From: Promethearchaeota archaeon | GTDB lineage: Archaea > Asgardarchaeota > Lokiarchaeia > Sigynarchaeales > MK-D1 | Assembly: GCA_016839385.1 (NCBI GenBank) | Contig: JAEOUK010000605.1 | Location: 1 to 10,669 of the forward strand | Reading direction: 5' to 3' | DNA length: 10,669 bases | Part shown: in pieces, positions 1 through 6,024 of the stretch | Layout: every line of letters begins with the position of its first letter | How positions within the stretch are numbered: the first letter of the stretch is position 1 | Program-made: the position numbers and the translations under genes | The notes under the pieces: model-generated | What the model saw: the letters and a program-made list of their open reading frames with translations, nothing else | What the model was told of the DNA's origin: nothing | The model's database searches: none

Positions 1-109
1 AATGAAGCAATTGAGAATAGTGAATAAAAACATCTTTTCCTCCAAGACATGGAGTAATTAATCCGTAATCCTTGATGGAACTAAACTGTTTCACCACTCT
101 TGTAGGCAT
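1..109 (-). CDS. Cold-shock domain protein, partial (runs off left edge)
   Basis: The visible 36 N-terminal residues start MPTRVVKQFSSIKDYG and contain an RNP1-like segment (DYGLI, where the usual form is GYGFI) and an RNP2-like segment (KDVFIHYSQL). This is the arrangement of a cold-shock / S1-like OB fold that binds single-stranded RNA or DNA. The C-terminal half lies outside the window. It follows the complete cold-shock gene on the same strand by about 45 nt, so the two are probably co-transcribed paralogues. The ATG at 109 is chosen because it fits the family's N-terminus; an in-frame ATG at 118 would add three residues. No Shine-Dalgarno motif is visible for either. RNP1 is altered (Gly to Asp, Phe to Leu), so nucleic-acid affinity may differ from its neighbour. 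Confidence 0.8.
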   Translation of the reverse strand, partial: MPTRVVKQFSSIKDYGLITPCLGGKDVFIHYSQLLH

Positions 110-153
110 GGATTTCATGTTTGATTTAATTTTCGAATGTAGATTTCATATGT

Positions 154-456
154 TTAATAGAATGTGTCCCATCTTTTGATAATAAATGGTGCTTCTTTCG
201 TGATGACTACATTTCGTGCTTCAAAACCTCGATCCGTTTCATGTAGTTCAAATTCTACTTCATCATTCTCATTAAGGGTCGCAAATTCGCTGGGATCTAC
301 TTTTATTTCACTATAATGAACGAAAATATCCCTTCCGATTTCTAATGGTTCATCTGGGTTGATGAAACCATAACCCTTGATTGTATTAAAGAACTTTACA
401 GTTCCTGTTTTGGTTATTTTTGATTCTTTTTCTGATTCTGTTAATTCTGTTGTCAT
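154..456 (-). CDS. Cold-shock domain protein (CspA-like)
   Basis: A 100-residue protein with one cold-shock domain at about residues 16-88. After a charged N-terminal tail come GTVKFFNTIKGYGFI (the aromatic face plus RNP1) and RDIFVHYSEI (RNP2), then the domain's final strands (VEFELHETDRGFEARNV). The family binds single-stranded nucleic acid and acts as an RNA chaperone in the cytoplasm. The N-terminal extension (about 16 residues, Glu/Lys/Thr rich) and the short C-terminal tail make it longer than the roughly 67-residue bacterial CspA. The ATG at 456 has no clear Shine-Dalgarno sequence. A TATA-like element near 585-594 would give a leader of about 105 nt with a hairpin. A second, partial cold-shock gene follows on the same strand. 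Confidence 0.93.
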   Translation of the reverse strand: MTTELTESEKESKITKTGTVKFFNTIKGYGFINPDEPLEIGRDIFVHYSEIKVDPSEFATLNENDEVEFELHETDRGFEARNVVITKEAPFIIKRWDTFY

Positions 457-528
457 TTAATTCACAAATTTTTTCTAATTTCACTTTTTCATAAATAAAA
501 AATATTGTTAAAACAAACCATTTTTTTA

Positions 529-547
529 TCTGGTCCAGTGACCTAGA
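529..547 (-). promoter_or_regulatory. Hairpin in predicted leader of cold-shock gene
   Basis: The sequence forms a stem of GGTC/GACC (532-535 with 540-543) around a 4-nt loop. It is extended by three more pairs beyond a single bulged base, giving seven pairs. It lies within the predicted 5' untranslated leader of the cold-shock gene at 154-456, in otherwise AT-rich sequence. On the minus strand an A-rich run follows, not a U-run, so it does not look like a terminator for leftward transcription. A role in mRNA stability or temperature response is inference. Confidence 0.35.
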
Positions 548-584
548 CAAACATTCCGTACAAAAATATGGTAACTCGATTTTA

Positions 585-594
585 TTTATATATA
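585..594 (-). promoter_or_regulatory. TATA-like box for leftward cold-shock transcript
   Basis: Read on the minus strand this is TATATATAAA, the best archaeal TATA-box match in the gap 457-747. Transcription would begin near 560-567, giving an approximately 105-nt leader. The element is also TATA-like on the plus strand, but no plus-strand gene follows before the tRNA at 2038. The rest of the gap (595-747) holds the 3' flank of the gene ending at 748 and AT-rich sequence in which nothing else was recognised. Confidence 0.45.
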
Positions 595-747
595 GGAGAA
601 TTTAACACACTTAATAAAGGTTTTTACTAATTAGTCACTAAAAATGATTTTTAGGAAATTAAAATTGAGAAAATATTTTTAAAGGCAAAATCTAGGTTTC
701 TCTGAATAGATATGGAAAAGATGAGAGTAGAAAGTTCTAATTCTACA

Positions 748-1281
748 TCAATAACCTTCCAATTTTTTCATTTCGGTGGGATAATCTTTCGCTAATTGCA
801 TATAGATCTTATTAATTTCCACCCAAAAATCAGTAGTTTTTTGTGGAACATCCATTTTAACGGTAGCAGGAACTCCTACTGCTATTTTGTGAGGAGGAAT
901 CACAGTTTTACTTTTAACCACCGCGCCTTCTCCGACTATAGCATATTCACCAACATCAGAATAATCTGATACAATAGCACCCATACCTATAACGGAATAA
1001 TCATGTAGCGTGGCGTTATGGATGATGCAACCATGCCCAAGTGTGACATGGTTACCGATGACTGTTTTATCACCTGGACGTGCATGAATAGTTACGTTTT
1101 CTTCAACACTTGTTCCGTCCCCAATGAAGATTTCCCCATAATCCCCCCGGATTATAGCTCCTGCTCCGATATAGACATTTTTGCCAATGTGGACTTTTCC
1201 AATGATTACTGCTGACTCAGGAAATATCCAAGTACCTTCCCCGATTTCAGGAATTCTATCTTTAAACTGATAAACTGGCAT
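748..1281 (-). CDS. Gamma-carbonic-anhydrase-like hexapeptide-repeat protein
   Basis: A 177-residue left-handed beta-helix protein. Repeated hexapeptides (IGKVHIGKNVYIGAGA, VIGNHVTLGHG, VIGMGAIV, IVGEGAVV) run from about residue 25 to 125, followed by a C-terminal alpha helix (about 145-172). Three histidines sit where the family binds its metal: His66 (TIHA), His83 (GHG) and His88 (IHN), with the conserved RGD at 45-47. Members of the Cam/YrdA/PaaY group form trimers with metal at subunit interfaces; some hydrate CO2 and others have unknown substrates. The canonical N-terminus MPVYQF supports the ATG at 1281. The SIS gene ends 39 nt upstream on the same strand, and a possible TATA element in that gap (about 1306-1316) could give a separate transcript. 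Carbonic anhydrase activity cannot be inferred with certainty for this subfamily. Confidence 0.92.
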   Translation of the reverse strand: MPVYQFKDRIPEIGEGTWIFPESAVIIGKVHIGKNVYIGAGAIIRGDYGEIFIGDGTSVEENVTIHARPGDKTVIGNHVTLGHGCIIHNATLHDYSVIGMGAIVSDYSDVGEYAIVGEGAVVKSKTVIPPHKIAVGVPATVKMDVPQKTTDFWVEINKIYMQLAKDYPTEMKKLEGY

Positions 1282-1320
1282 AATGCTAAAAACTCAGAAC
1301 AAAAGTAGTTAAAAGCTTGC

Positions 1321-1926
1321 CTAATGATTTTCAGTTTTTTTGTATGATTTACCTATAGATCCACCGGGATGTCTTTGTTGGAACCACTCATCAGAAAATC
1401 CTAATGCTTCTGCTGCAGTAATGGCTAATACATCCGCAATAATGAGCATGAGCGTTGTTGAAGTAGAAGGTACCTTTGTTACAAAAGAGGATTCTTCAAT
1501 TTTTCCGTAACTCACGAGATGATCATAGGGAATTACAGGTTTAATACTACCAGTAATAATAATGATGGTGTTTTCTTGGTTATTTAATATTTTCAAGTGT
1601 GTAATCATTCTTTGAACTTCCTCCGTACTCCCAGAATGTGAAAATACAACTACAAGATCTTCAGAAGTTATCCTACCTAGGTCTCCATGTAAAGATTCTG
1701 CAGGATGTACATAAAAAGAGGGAACACCGATACTAGAAAGAGTCGCACTCATTTTTTTCGCAATTATACCAGCTTTCCCCATTCCAGTTGTAACTATTCT
1801 TCCAAGGGCTTTTGCTTTAGAATAGATCAGTTCGATAGCTGTTAACCACTGGTCGGAGGATTGTAAATTCTGAACGGCTTTCTTTTGAATTCCTAATATT
1901 TCATCTGCTCTATGCTTAAGATTCAT
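1321..1926 (-). CDS. SIS-domain sugar-phosphate isomerase, KdsD/GutQ/KpsF-like
   Basis: A 201-residue protein consisting essentially of one SIS domain. Diagnostic segments are TTGMGKAGIIAKKMSATLSS (residues 46-65, with Lys51), VHPAESLHGDLG (73-84), SHSGSTEE (96-103), PSTSTTLMLIIADVLA (153-168) and HPGGSIGK (186-193). They match arabinose-5-phosphate isomerase, which interconverts ribulose-5-phosphate and arabinose-5-phosphate; the Lys, Glu and His positions of that active site are present. The two C-terminal CBS domains of typical KdsD/KpsF (about 320 aa) are absent, as in short SIS-only forms. The true substrate in an archaeon is not certain, since KDO-type sugars are not expected. An AGGTG motif lies about 12 nt before the ATG. 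The gene is divergent from tRNA-Sec. Confidence 0.9.
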   Translation of the reverse strand: MNLKHRADEILGIQKKAVQNLQSSDQWLTAIELIYSKAKALGRIVTTGMGKAGIIAKKMSATLSSIGVPSFYVHPAESLHGDLGRITSEDLVVVFSHSGSTEEVQRMITHLKILNNQENTIIIITGSIKPVIPYDHLVSYGKIEESSFVTKVPSTSTTLMLIIADVLAITAAEALGFSDEWFQQRHPGGSIGKSYKKTENH

Positions 1927-2037
1927 CGAACACTAACACCTTTATGTGCTATTAATAGAGAAATTTAATAAAGCTATTCAAATAAATATCTCTAGCGGTG
2001 CACAAACAACACCTCGTAATGAAAATCCCTCATCCAT
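1927..2037. promoter_or_regulatory. Divergent promoter region between SIS gene and tRNA-Sec
   Basis: This AT-rich gap must hold promoters for the leftward SIS gene and the rightward tRNA-Sec. A TATA-like stretch at about 1960-1972 (AAATTTAATAAAG on plus, CTTTATTAAATTT on minus) could serve either direction. A second plus-strand candidate is near 1979-1990. Either plus-strand site would give the tRNA precursor a leader of about 30-50 nt, to be removed by RNase P. The assignment rests on spacing only. Confidence 0.35.
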
Positions 2038-2128
2038 GGTCCTGATCAGCGAGGCGGTCCTCGCCACAGTCTTCAAAACTGCGTATCTAGCGGATAGATT
2101 GGAGTTCGACTCTCCATCGGGACCGCCA
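2038..2128 (+). tRNA. selC: tRNA-Sec (anticodon UCA), CCA encoded
   Basis: The sequence folds as selenocysteine tRNA. The acceptor stem has nine pairs (GGTCCTGAT 2038-2046 with ATCGGGACC 2116-2124), followed by discriminator G2125 and encoded CCA (2126-2128). The D arm has six pairs and a 4-nt loop (GCGAGG-CGGT-CCTCGC, 2049-2064). The anticodon stem has six pairs with one A-C mismatch (2065-2070/2078-2083) around loop CTTCAAA, giving anticodon TCA at 2073-2075. The long variable arm pairs 2085-2089 with 2095-2099. The T stem has four pairs (GGAG/CTCC) around TTCGACT. This 9+4 acceptor/T layout with a 6-bp D stem is the archaeal/eukaryotic form, not the bacterial 8+5. The product is serylated by SerRS, converted by PSTK and SepSecS, and used to read UGA as selenocysteine. 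None of those genes is in the window. No U-run follows, so processing from a longer transcript reaching the downstream gene is possible. Confidence 0.95.
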
Positions 2129-2200
2129 ATATGAGATACCCCTTAGATTCTGCAGGTAAACCCATAGCAATTCAGAAACATAGGATTTTAATGAATCACA

Positions 2201-3043
2201 ATGAAACACCATACGTATGAGGTAATTCGCAACTCAAATCATAATTATCTGGTAGACTTGTATGATATTACTCCATCAACTCACTCAGTATATGGAGTAT
2301 TTGAAGTGGATATTACCGATGCGTTAAATATAATTCGAGAATTTTCTAATAAAGATACTTATCACGGGATGCTTCAAGGATGGATATTGAAATGTTTTGC
2401 TAAAGCTGTTCAAGATACAAAAAAAGTTCATGCATTCCGTATAAAATATCATAAATTACTTGTATTCGATGAAGTAGATATATATACAGTAATCGAAAGT
2501 CATTCAAAAAAGGGGAAAAAAGTATTTCCGTACATAATTCGAGCTGCAAATATTCGTTCTGTAGATGAAATCCAAGCTGAAATTCTTACTGCGAAAGAAT
2601 CTAATGTTGATAATTCCATTCAACGAAGATTTCAAAATAAAAGGTTTTTTTCTTTATTCTATGCATTACCAATTCCGTTACGCAGATTATTTTTTAGAAA
2701 ATATCGGTGCATTCCAATGTATTGCAAGAAAAACGCAGGTACGATTGGTATAACAAATAAAGATTTATTTGGCAAAATTCGACTGCATCCATTAACTGTA
2801 GGAATGCATACCATTGATTTCGCATTAGGTGGGACCATGAAAAAAATAGATGTAGTAAATGAAATGGTGCAATTACGGGATGTTTTACAAGTTTCTGTCA
2901 TTTTTAATCAGAAAATCATAGATGGATCTATAGTTAACCGATTTATATATAGGTTAACAGACTTAATGAAGCAGAAATTTTCCCTTGTCGAAGACAAATC
3001 GTTTATTCAAAAATCCCCGAAAAAACTAATTCTTCAAGAATGA
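2201..3043 (+). CDS. Stand-alone E2-type 2-oxoacid dehydrogenase acyltransferase-like protein
   Basis: A 280-residue protein resembling the catalytic domain of dihydrolipoamide acyltransferases (E2), the chloramphenicol-acetyltransferase fold. Recognisable parts are an N-terminal strand/helix region (YGVFEVDITDALNIIREF), AGTIGITNKDLFG (residues 179-191, compare GTFTITNIGMFG of E2), and VSVIFNQKIIDG (231-242, compare the E2 motif DHRxxDG). There is no lipoyl or E1/E3-binding domain. The catalytic His of the HxxxDG motif is replaced by Gln237, while Asp241-Gly242 remain, so classical acyl transfer to lipoamide is doubtful. The segment 140-175 is very basic and aromatic (RRFQNKRFF, RRLFFRKYR), suggesting contact with membrane or nucleic acid. 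The ATG at 2201 is used; an in-frame TGA lies just upstream at 2192-2194. The stop is TGA, and the next gene is in the same frame. No E1 or E3 partner is nearby. Confidence 0.82.
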   Translation: MKHHTYEVIRNSNHNYLVDLYDITPSTHSVYGVFEVDITDALNIIREFSNKDTYHGMLQGWILKCFAKAVQDTKKVHAFRIKYHKLLVFDEVDIYTVIESHSKKGKKVFPYIIRAANIRSVDEIQAEILTAKESNVDNSIQRRFQNKRFFSLFYALPIPLRRLFFRKYRCIPMYCKKNAGTIGITNKDLFGKIRLHPLTVGMHTIDFALGGTMKKIDVVNEMVQLRDVLQVSVIFNQKIIDGSIVNRFIYRLTDLMKQKFSLVEDKSFIQKSPKKLILQE

Positions 3044-3069
3044 TACCATTTTAAAACACTTAGCACTAT

Positions 3070-3077
3070 TTTTATAG
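3070..3077 (+). promoter_or_regulatory. TATA-like box for the glutamine amidotransferase gene
   Basis: TTTTATAG is centred about 27 nt before the ATG at 3101, the distance expected if transcription starts at or next to the start codon (a leaderless archaeal mRNA). No Shine-Dalgarno motif precedes that ATG, which is consistent. This argues that the amidotransferase gene can be expressed separately from the E2-like gene upstream. Confidence 0.5.
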
Positions 3078-3100
3078 AATCTGGAATTATACGTTTTACT

Positions 3101-3736
3101 ATGTCTTTGAAACTCGCAGTTATTGATTTTGGTTCCACTTATACCGAGTATATTCACCGTACTTTAAAGAAACTGCAATTTCCGTTCGAAAAATTCGAAG
3201 TAACTAAGGAAAAACCTGAAGGTTCAGAGATATTTGAGAAGATAAAAACCTCATCTTGGTTAGGAATTATTCTATCCGGAAGTAAAGATAATTTGTACAA
3301 CCCCAATGCTCGGCAGTTACCTAAAGAATTTCTCGGATATATAATTCAATATCGAATACCAACTCTAGCGATTTGTTATGGACATCAAATGCTTGTACAC
3401 TTAACTGTAGACGGAGAAATAATGCTAAATCCTTTAGGTTTGGAAAAAGGTCGCTTCCAATTCACTCAAACCCAATCTGGATTTCCATTATTTAAAGATC
3501 TACCAGAGAAATTTAAAGTAGACATGCATCATTTTGACATTATTCGACATTTACCTGAATCGTTCAAGAATTTTGGTCAAACGAAAAAAACTCAATATGG
3601 AGCAATCCAAATGTCTCAAAATGGCGAGGATTTATCGATTTTTGGTGTGCAATTTCACCCCGAAAAAAGTCGTCGAAAGATAAAATATGCTATTTTCAAG
3701 AATTTCTACGATTTATGCGTCCAAAAAGAACAATAA
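3101..3736 (+). CDS. Class I glutamine amidotransferase, GMP-synthase-glutaminase-like
   Basis: A 211-residue single-domain glutaminase. The triad is visible: Cys92 in AICYGHQM (nucleophile elbow), and His186 and Glu188 in GVQFHPEKS. GIILSGSKDNLY (residues 55-66) corresponds to the oxyanion-strand motif GIILSGGP. The start (LKLAVIDFGSTYTEYIHRTL) and length resemble the separate glutaminase subunit of archaeal GMP synthase (GuaAa, about 190 aa), which passes ammonia to the synthetase subunit. It diverges where GuaAa has CLGHQ (here CYGHQ) and around the SH-D contact region (DMHHFDIIRHLP). It could serve a different amidotransfer reaction or be a general glutaminase. No synthetase partner is in the window. 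It lies 57 nt downstream of the E2-like gene in the same frame, with its own TATA-like box. Confidence 0.85.
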   Translation: MSLKLAVIDFGSTYTEYIHRTLKKLQFPFEKFEVTKEKPEGSEIFEKIKTSSWLGIILSGSKDNLYNPNARQLPKEFLGYIIQYRIPTLAICYGHQMLVHLTVDGEIMLNPLGLEKGRFQFTQTQSGFPLFKDLPEKFKVDMHHFDIIRHLPESFKNFGQTKKTQYGAIQMSQNGEDLSIFGVQFHPEKSRRKIKYAIFKNFYDLCVQKEQ

Positions 3737-3759
3737 GCCCAATTATGTGATAAACTATC

Positions 3760-5082
3760 TTATTTCTTCTTTTTCCTTAATGTATCGATAAAATGATGTC
3801 CGAAAACAAATAATATGACTAATAGTGCACATAATCCAGAAAGTAATGTTATATTACTTATACAAAATATCGTTTGAGCCGATTCTTGATAAGCTGGTGC
3901 ATATTGAGAGCTTTTATACAAATCTGGGAGATTATTCGAGAATATTGTATACTCATTATTATACAACTCAAGAAAACCCGCTTCTTGGGGATGTCCTGGA
4001 TATGGTACCCAAAAATGATTAAAGTTCGCATTTCTCCACACCATAACATATGCAATATTCCGTATTTTAGAGTCCCGGGAGATTATATTCAACAGAACAT
4101 CAGAATACCAATTGGGAATATTGATTTCACTTAATCCACCTCCTATTCCAGTTTCTGAAAAAGCCGCGATTTTCCCACGAGACGAAGCTAATTTCAATAT
4201 AGTTTTGAGGGAATACTCTACGCTATTCTTCCAATTCGGAAAACCATAATCGTAGGCATCTAATGCCAAAATATCTATAACATCATCACCAGGATAGCGA
4301 TTAAGAAAACTTGAGGATGAAAATGGCAATATTTTTTGATTTGGGGAAAATGCGTAAAGAAAATTATGGACTCCTTTTATATCGCGTAAATATTCAACAG
4401 TAAAGCGAAACAATGATTTAAACTCAGTTCGACTACAAAATTTTGCTCCCCACCAGAACCAATTTCCGTTAAATTCATGCCAAGGACGAAATATTATTGG
4501 GATAATTTGTCCATCATGTTCCATATGTCCTAAATTCGAAGCGATATCATCCAAACCTTCAGTAAAATTAGAATGAAGTGGTCCTCCTGGTAAAATGTTT
4601 GTTACGACATCTCCAGTGGTGTCATAAAATGAATCCCCTGTTACAAAGTTAAAAGCATGCCAAGAAACTGTAATAACTCCTCCTCTTTCAAAAGCGGTTT
4701 TTATTCCAGGAACAATGTAATTTGCAGAGGTGAAAACGTCAAATCCATACAAGGCCGGATAAGATCCAGTCAAAGTAAGTACATCTGAATATGTATAGTT
4801 ATCCCAATCAGACCACAAAGTCATATCTGAAGCATTTAATCCATAGGAATTTGCATCTTGTTGCCCAAATAGTACTTGGTTCGTTAAATCGGCTAAATTA
4901 AAGTAAAGGTTCCGAGCTGAATCGCATATATTCGGATCTGAAATTGATAATTCAGTGGACTTAAATGAAATTTGTAAGGAAATAATTACAGTTCCAGAGA
5001 TATTGCTTAACAATATGATTGATAAGAAGAAAAAAGCTTTATGATTTTTTCGTAATTTTTTTTTTGATGTCACTGAAGGCAC
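3760..5082 (-). CDS. Membrane-anchored GH26-family glycoside hydrolase (mannanase-type)
   Basis: A 440-residue cell-surface enzyme. The order is: basic N-terminus, hydrophobic segment at about 16-38 (signal or anchor), GH26 (beta/alpha)8 domain at about 55-395, hydrophobic span at about 404-429, and a short basic tail ending KKKK. The GH26 hallmarks are LFGQQD at the domain start, SWHAFN (140-145), FRPWHEFNGNWFWWG with acid/base Glu203, LDAYDYG (274-280), and FSETGIGG with nucleophile Glu310. The family hydrolyses mostly beta-1,4-mannans, and some members beta-1,3 or mixed-linkage glucans/xylans, by a retaining mechanism. The topology places the catalytic domain outside the cell with a C-terminal anchor. 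The start is a GTG four bases after the TGA of the upstream coiled-coil gene; no other start precedes the hydrophobic segment, so translation is probably coupled. Substrate specificity within GH26 cannot be read from the sequence alone. Confidence 0.93.
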   Translation of the reverse strand: MPSVTSKKKLRKNHKAFFFLSIILLSNISGTVIISLQISFKSTELSISDPNICDSARNLYFNLADLTNQVLFGQQDANSYGLNASDMTLWSDWDNYTYSDVLTLTGSYPALYGFDVFTSANYIVPGIKTAFERGGVITVSWHAFNFVTGDSFYDTTGDVVTNILPGGPLHSNFTEGLDDIASNLGHMEHDGQIIPIIFRPWHEFNGNWFWWGAKFCSRTEFKSLFRFTVEYLRDIKGVHNFLYAFSPNQKILPFSSSSFLNRYPGDDVIDILALDAYDYGFPNWKNSVEYSLKTILKLASSRGKIAAFSETGIGGGLSEINIPNWYSDVLLNIISRDSKIRNIAYVMVWRNANFNHFWVPYPGHPQEAGFLELYNNEYTIFSNNLPDLYKSSQYAPAYQESAQTIFCISNITLLSGLCALLVILFVFGHHFIDTLRKKKK

Positions 5083-5086
5083 TATT

Positions 5087-5512
5087 TCAATTCTTTTTTG
5101 ATTTAATAGCTAACGCGCTACCTACTATTTCCCGAATGCTTTGGATAACGCTAAGTAGTTGCATAGAGTATAAATTATCAGAGACGACTTTATTTATCTC
5201 CTTAATTTTTCCAATAGCTTTTAGTTCTTCTTTAGTAATGTTTTCAAGTATTTTTTCGTCCCAGAGTTTCTTAATGTCCTCATTTATCTTATTCGTGACG
5301 TCATCCAGAGTTTCCGAAAGGTTTGATCGCCCTTTTTTCACTACCTCAATGATTAGACGCAAATTTTCATTAAGTGCAGCAATAGACTCAGCAATTTGTT
5401 TTCCCATATTGTCGATATTATCAGCCATCTTTTGAATCTGAGCAATGGTTCCATCAAGATATTGTTGTATAAGGTTAAGTTGATTTACAATTTGATTTTC
5501 ATCTACTGTCAC
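5087..5512 (-). CDS. Coiled-coil protein of unknown function (middle gene of GH26 operon)
   Basis: A 141-residue, highly charged, almost wholly helical protein with no signal peptide and no cysteine. Regular hydrophobic heptads run through residues 5-70 (LNLIQQYLDG, IQKMADNIDNMGKQI, LNENLRLIIEVV) and again at about 75-130 (LDDVTNKINEDIKKL, IKEINKVVSDNLYSM). A mildly hydrophobic C-terminus (IREIVGSALAI) ends in KSKKN. No family was recognised. The start is a GTG preceded by a perfect AGGAGG at 7-nt spacing that overlaps the stop codon of the upstream gene. The gene lies 11 nt after that gene and 4 nt before the GH26 gene, so the three form one operon. It may form a homo- or hetero-oligomeric scaffold with its neighbour; this is inference from helical character and linkage. 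Confidence 0.85.
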   Translation of the reverse strand: MTVDENQIVNQLNLIQQYLDGTIAQIQKMADNIDNMGKQIAESIAALNENLRLIIEVVKKGRSNLSETLDDVTNKINEDIKKLWDEKILENITKEELKAIGKIKEINKVVSDNLYSMQLLSVIQSIREIVGSALAIKSKKN

Positions 5513-5519
5513 ATTAATT

Positions 5520-5525
5520 CCTCCT
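5520..5525 (-). promoter_or_regulatory. Strong Shine-Dalgarno site fixing a GTG start
   Basis: On the minus strand this reads AGGAGG, fully complementary to the usual 16S rRNA 3' end, seven bases before the GTG at 5512. It overlaps the TAG stop (5524-5526) of the preceding coiled-coil gene. It is the strongest ribosome-binding site in the window and decides the GTG start; the nearby out-of-frame ATG at 5514 reads straight into TGA. Confidence 0.8.
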
Positions 5526-6024
5526 AACGACTTGGGGGAGATGGATTATCAAACCCCTCTGGTTGAATTGATTGTCCTTTTACGTCATTTTTATCTTTCT
5601 TTGGTGTTTCTTCCGTTAAATCTTTAGAAGGTCCCATTAATTCCTTTATTCCAGCTAATACTTCATCTAAAAGTACATCTACGTTTTCTGGTTTAAGTGG
5701 GTCTTCAGAAGCATCGGAAATTTGTTTTAATTTAGTTATTAATTCATCCAGATCTTTTAATCCTATATCAGATTTCAAACGGTTTATTTCCTGTAAAAAC
5801 GCATCACCGTATCCACGAAGTATTAACTCGAATGATTTACTTTCTTTTTCATTACTTTCTTTCATAGAAACGGTTGTTTGAACGAGTTCTTCAATTTTAG
5901 TGCTGATGACTCCGCTGAGTCCATCAAGACTCTTCTGAAGCTTTGAGATGGCTGCACCCATTTGAGAAATTCGAGTATAGATGTTATTCATTAAATCTGT
6001 AATCATCTGGCTAATTTTTACCAC
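5524..6024 (-). CDS. Coiled-coil protein with proline-rich acidic tail (first gene of GH26 operon)
   Basis: A 166-residue cytoplasmic-looking protein. Residues 1-70 form long amphipathic helices (MNNIYTRISQMGAAI, LQKSLDGLSGVISTKIEELVQ), continuing through 70-128 (FLQEINRLKSDI, LDELITKLKQI, VDVLLDEVLAGIKELM). The last 35 residues are disordered-looking, rich in Glu, Lys and Pro, ending NPSPPSR. No known domain was recognised. It resembles the next gene product in size, charge and heptad pattern, so the two may be distant paralogues or partners. The start is uncertain: GTG at 6024 gives the longest product, while the in-frame ATG at 6006 has a GGTGGT motif about 13 nt upstream. It is the promoter-proximal gene of the operon ending in the GH26 enzyme. 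Confidence 0.8.
   Translation of the reverse strand: MVKISQMITDLMNNIYTRISQMGAAISKLQKSLDGLSGVISTKIEELVQTTVSMKESNEKESKSFELILRGYGDAFLQEINRLKSDIGLKDLDELITKLKQISDASEDPLKPENVDVLLDEVLAGIKELMGPSKDLTEETPKKDKNDVKGQSIQPEGFDNPSPPSR

Noticed and set aside
679..750. TGA stop of the gamma-carbonic-anhydrase-like gene followed by a Cys codon and 23 open codons (possible Sec readthrough).
   Set aside because: The protein is already full length for its family, and the extension is AT-rich and shows no domain or redox motif. TGA is a common stop in this window.
2055..2127. Alternative tRNA fold using GGCGGTCC paired with GGACCGCC as the acceptor stem.
   Set aside because: It leaves only four bases between the acceptor and anticodon stems, so no D arm is possible. 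The fold starting at 2038 pairs completely.
2038..2128. Reading the TCA-anticodon tRNA as tRNA-Trp(UCA) or a suppressor tRNA.
   Set aside because: The 9-bp acceptor, 4-bp T stem, 6-bp D stem with 4-nt loop and long variable arm are specific to tRNA-Sec; tRNA-Trp has no long variable arm.
1946..2134. Plus-strand open frame of 62 codons overlapping tRNA-Sec.
   Set aside because: It is explained entirely by the tRNA and its promoter region; no ribosome-binding site and no protein-like composition.
2659..2901. Minus-strand 80-codon frame opposite the E2-like gene.
   Set aside because: It is antisense to conserved E2 motifs and has no ribosome-binding site or recognisable domain.
3825..4134. Plus-strand frames of 65 and 86 codons and a minus-strand 65-codon frame inside the GH26 gene.
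   Set aside because: They are shadows of a gene with clear family motifs and catalytic residues, and show no features of their own.
5019..5435. A 138-codon plus-strand frame with hydrophobic composition opposite the middle coiled-coil gene.
   Set aside because: Hydrophobic antisense frames arise from heptad-rich coding sequence. The minus-strand gene has a perfect Shine-Dalgarno site and tight operon spacing.
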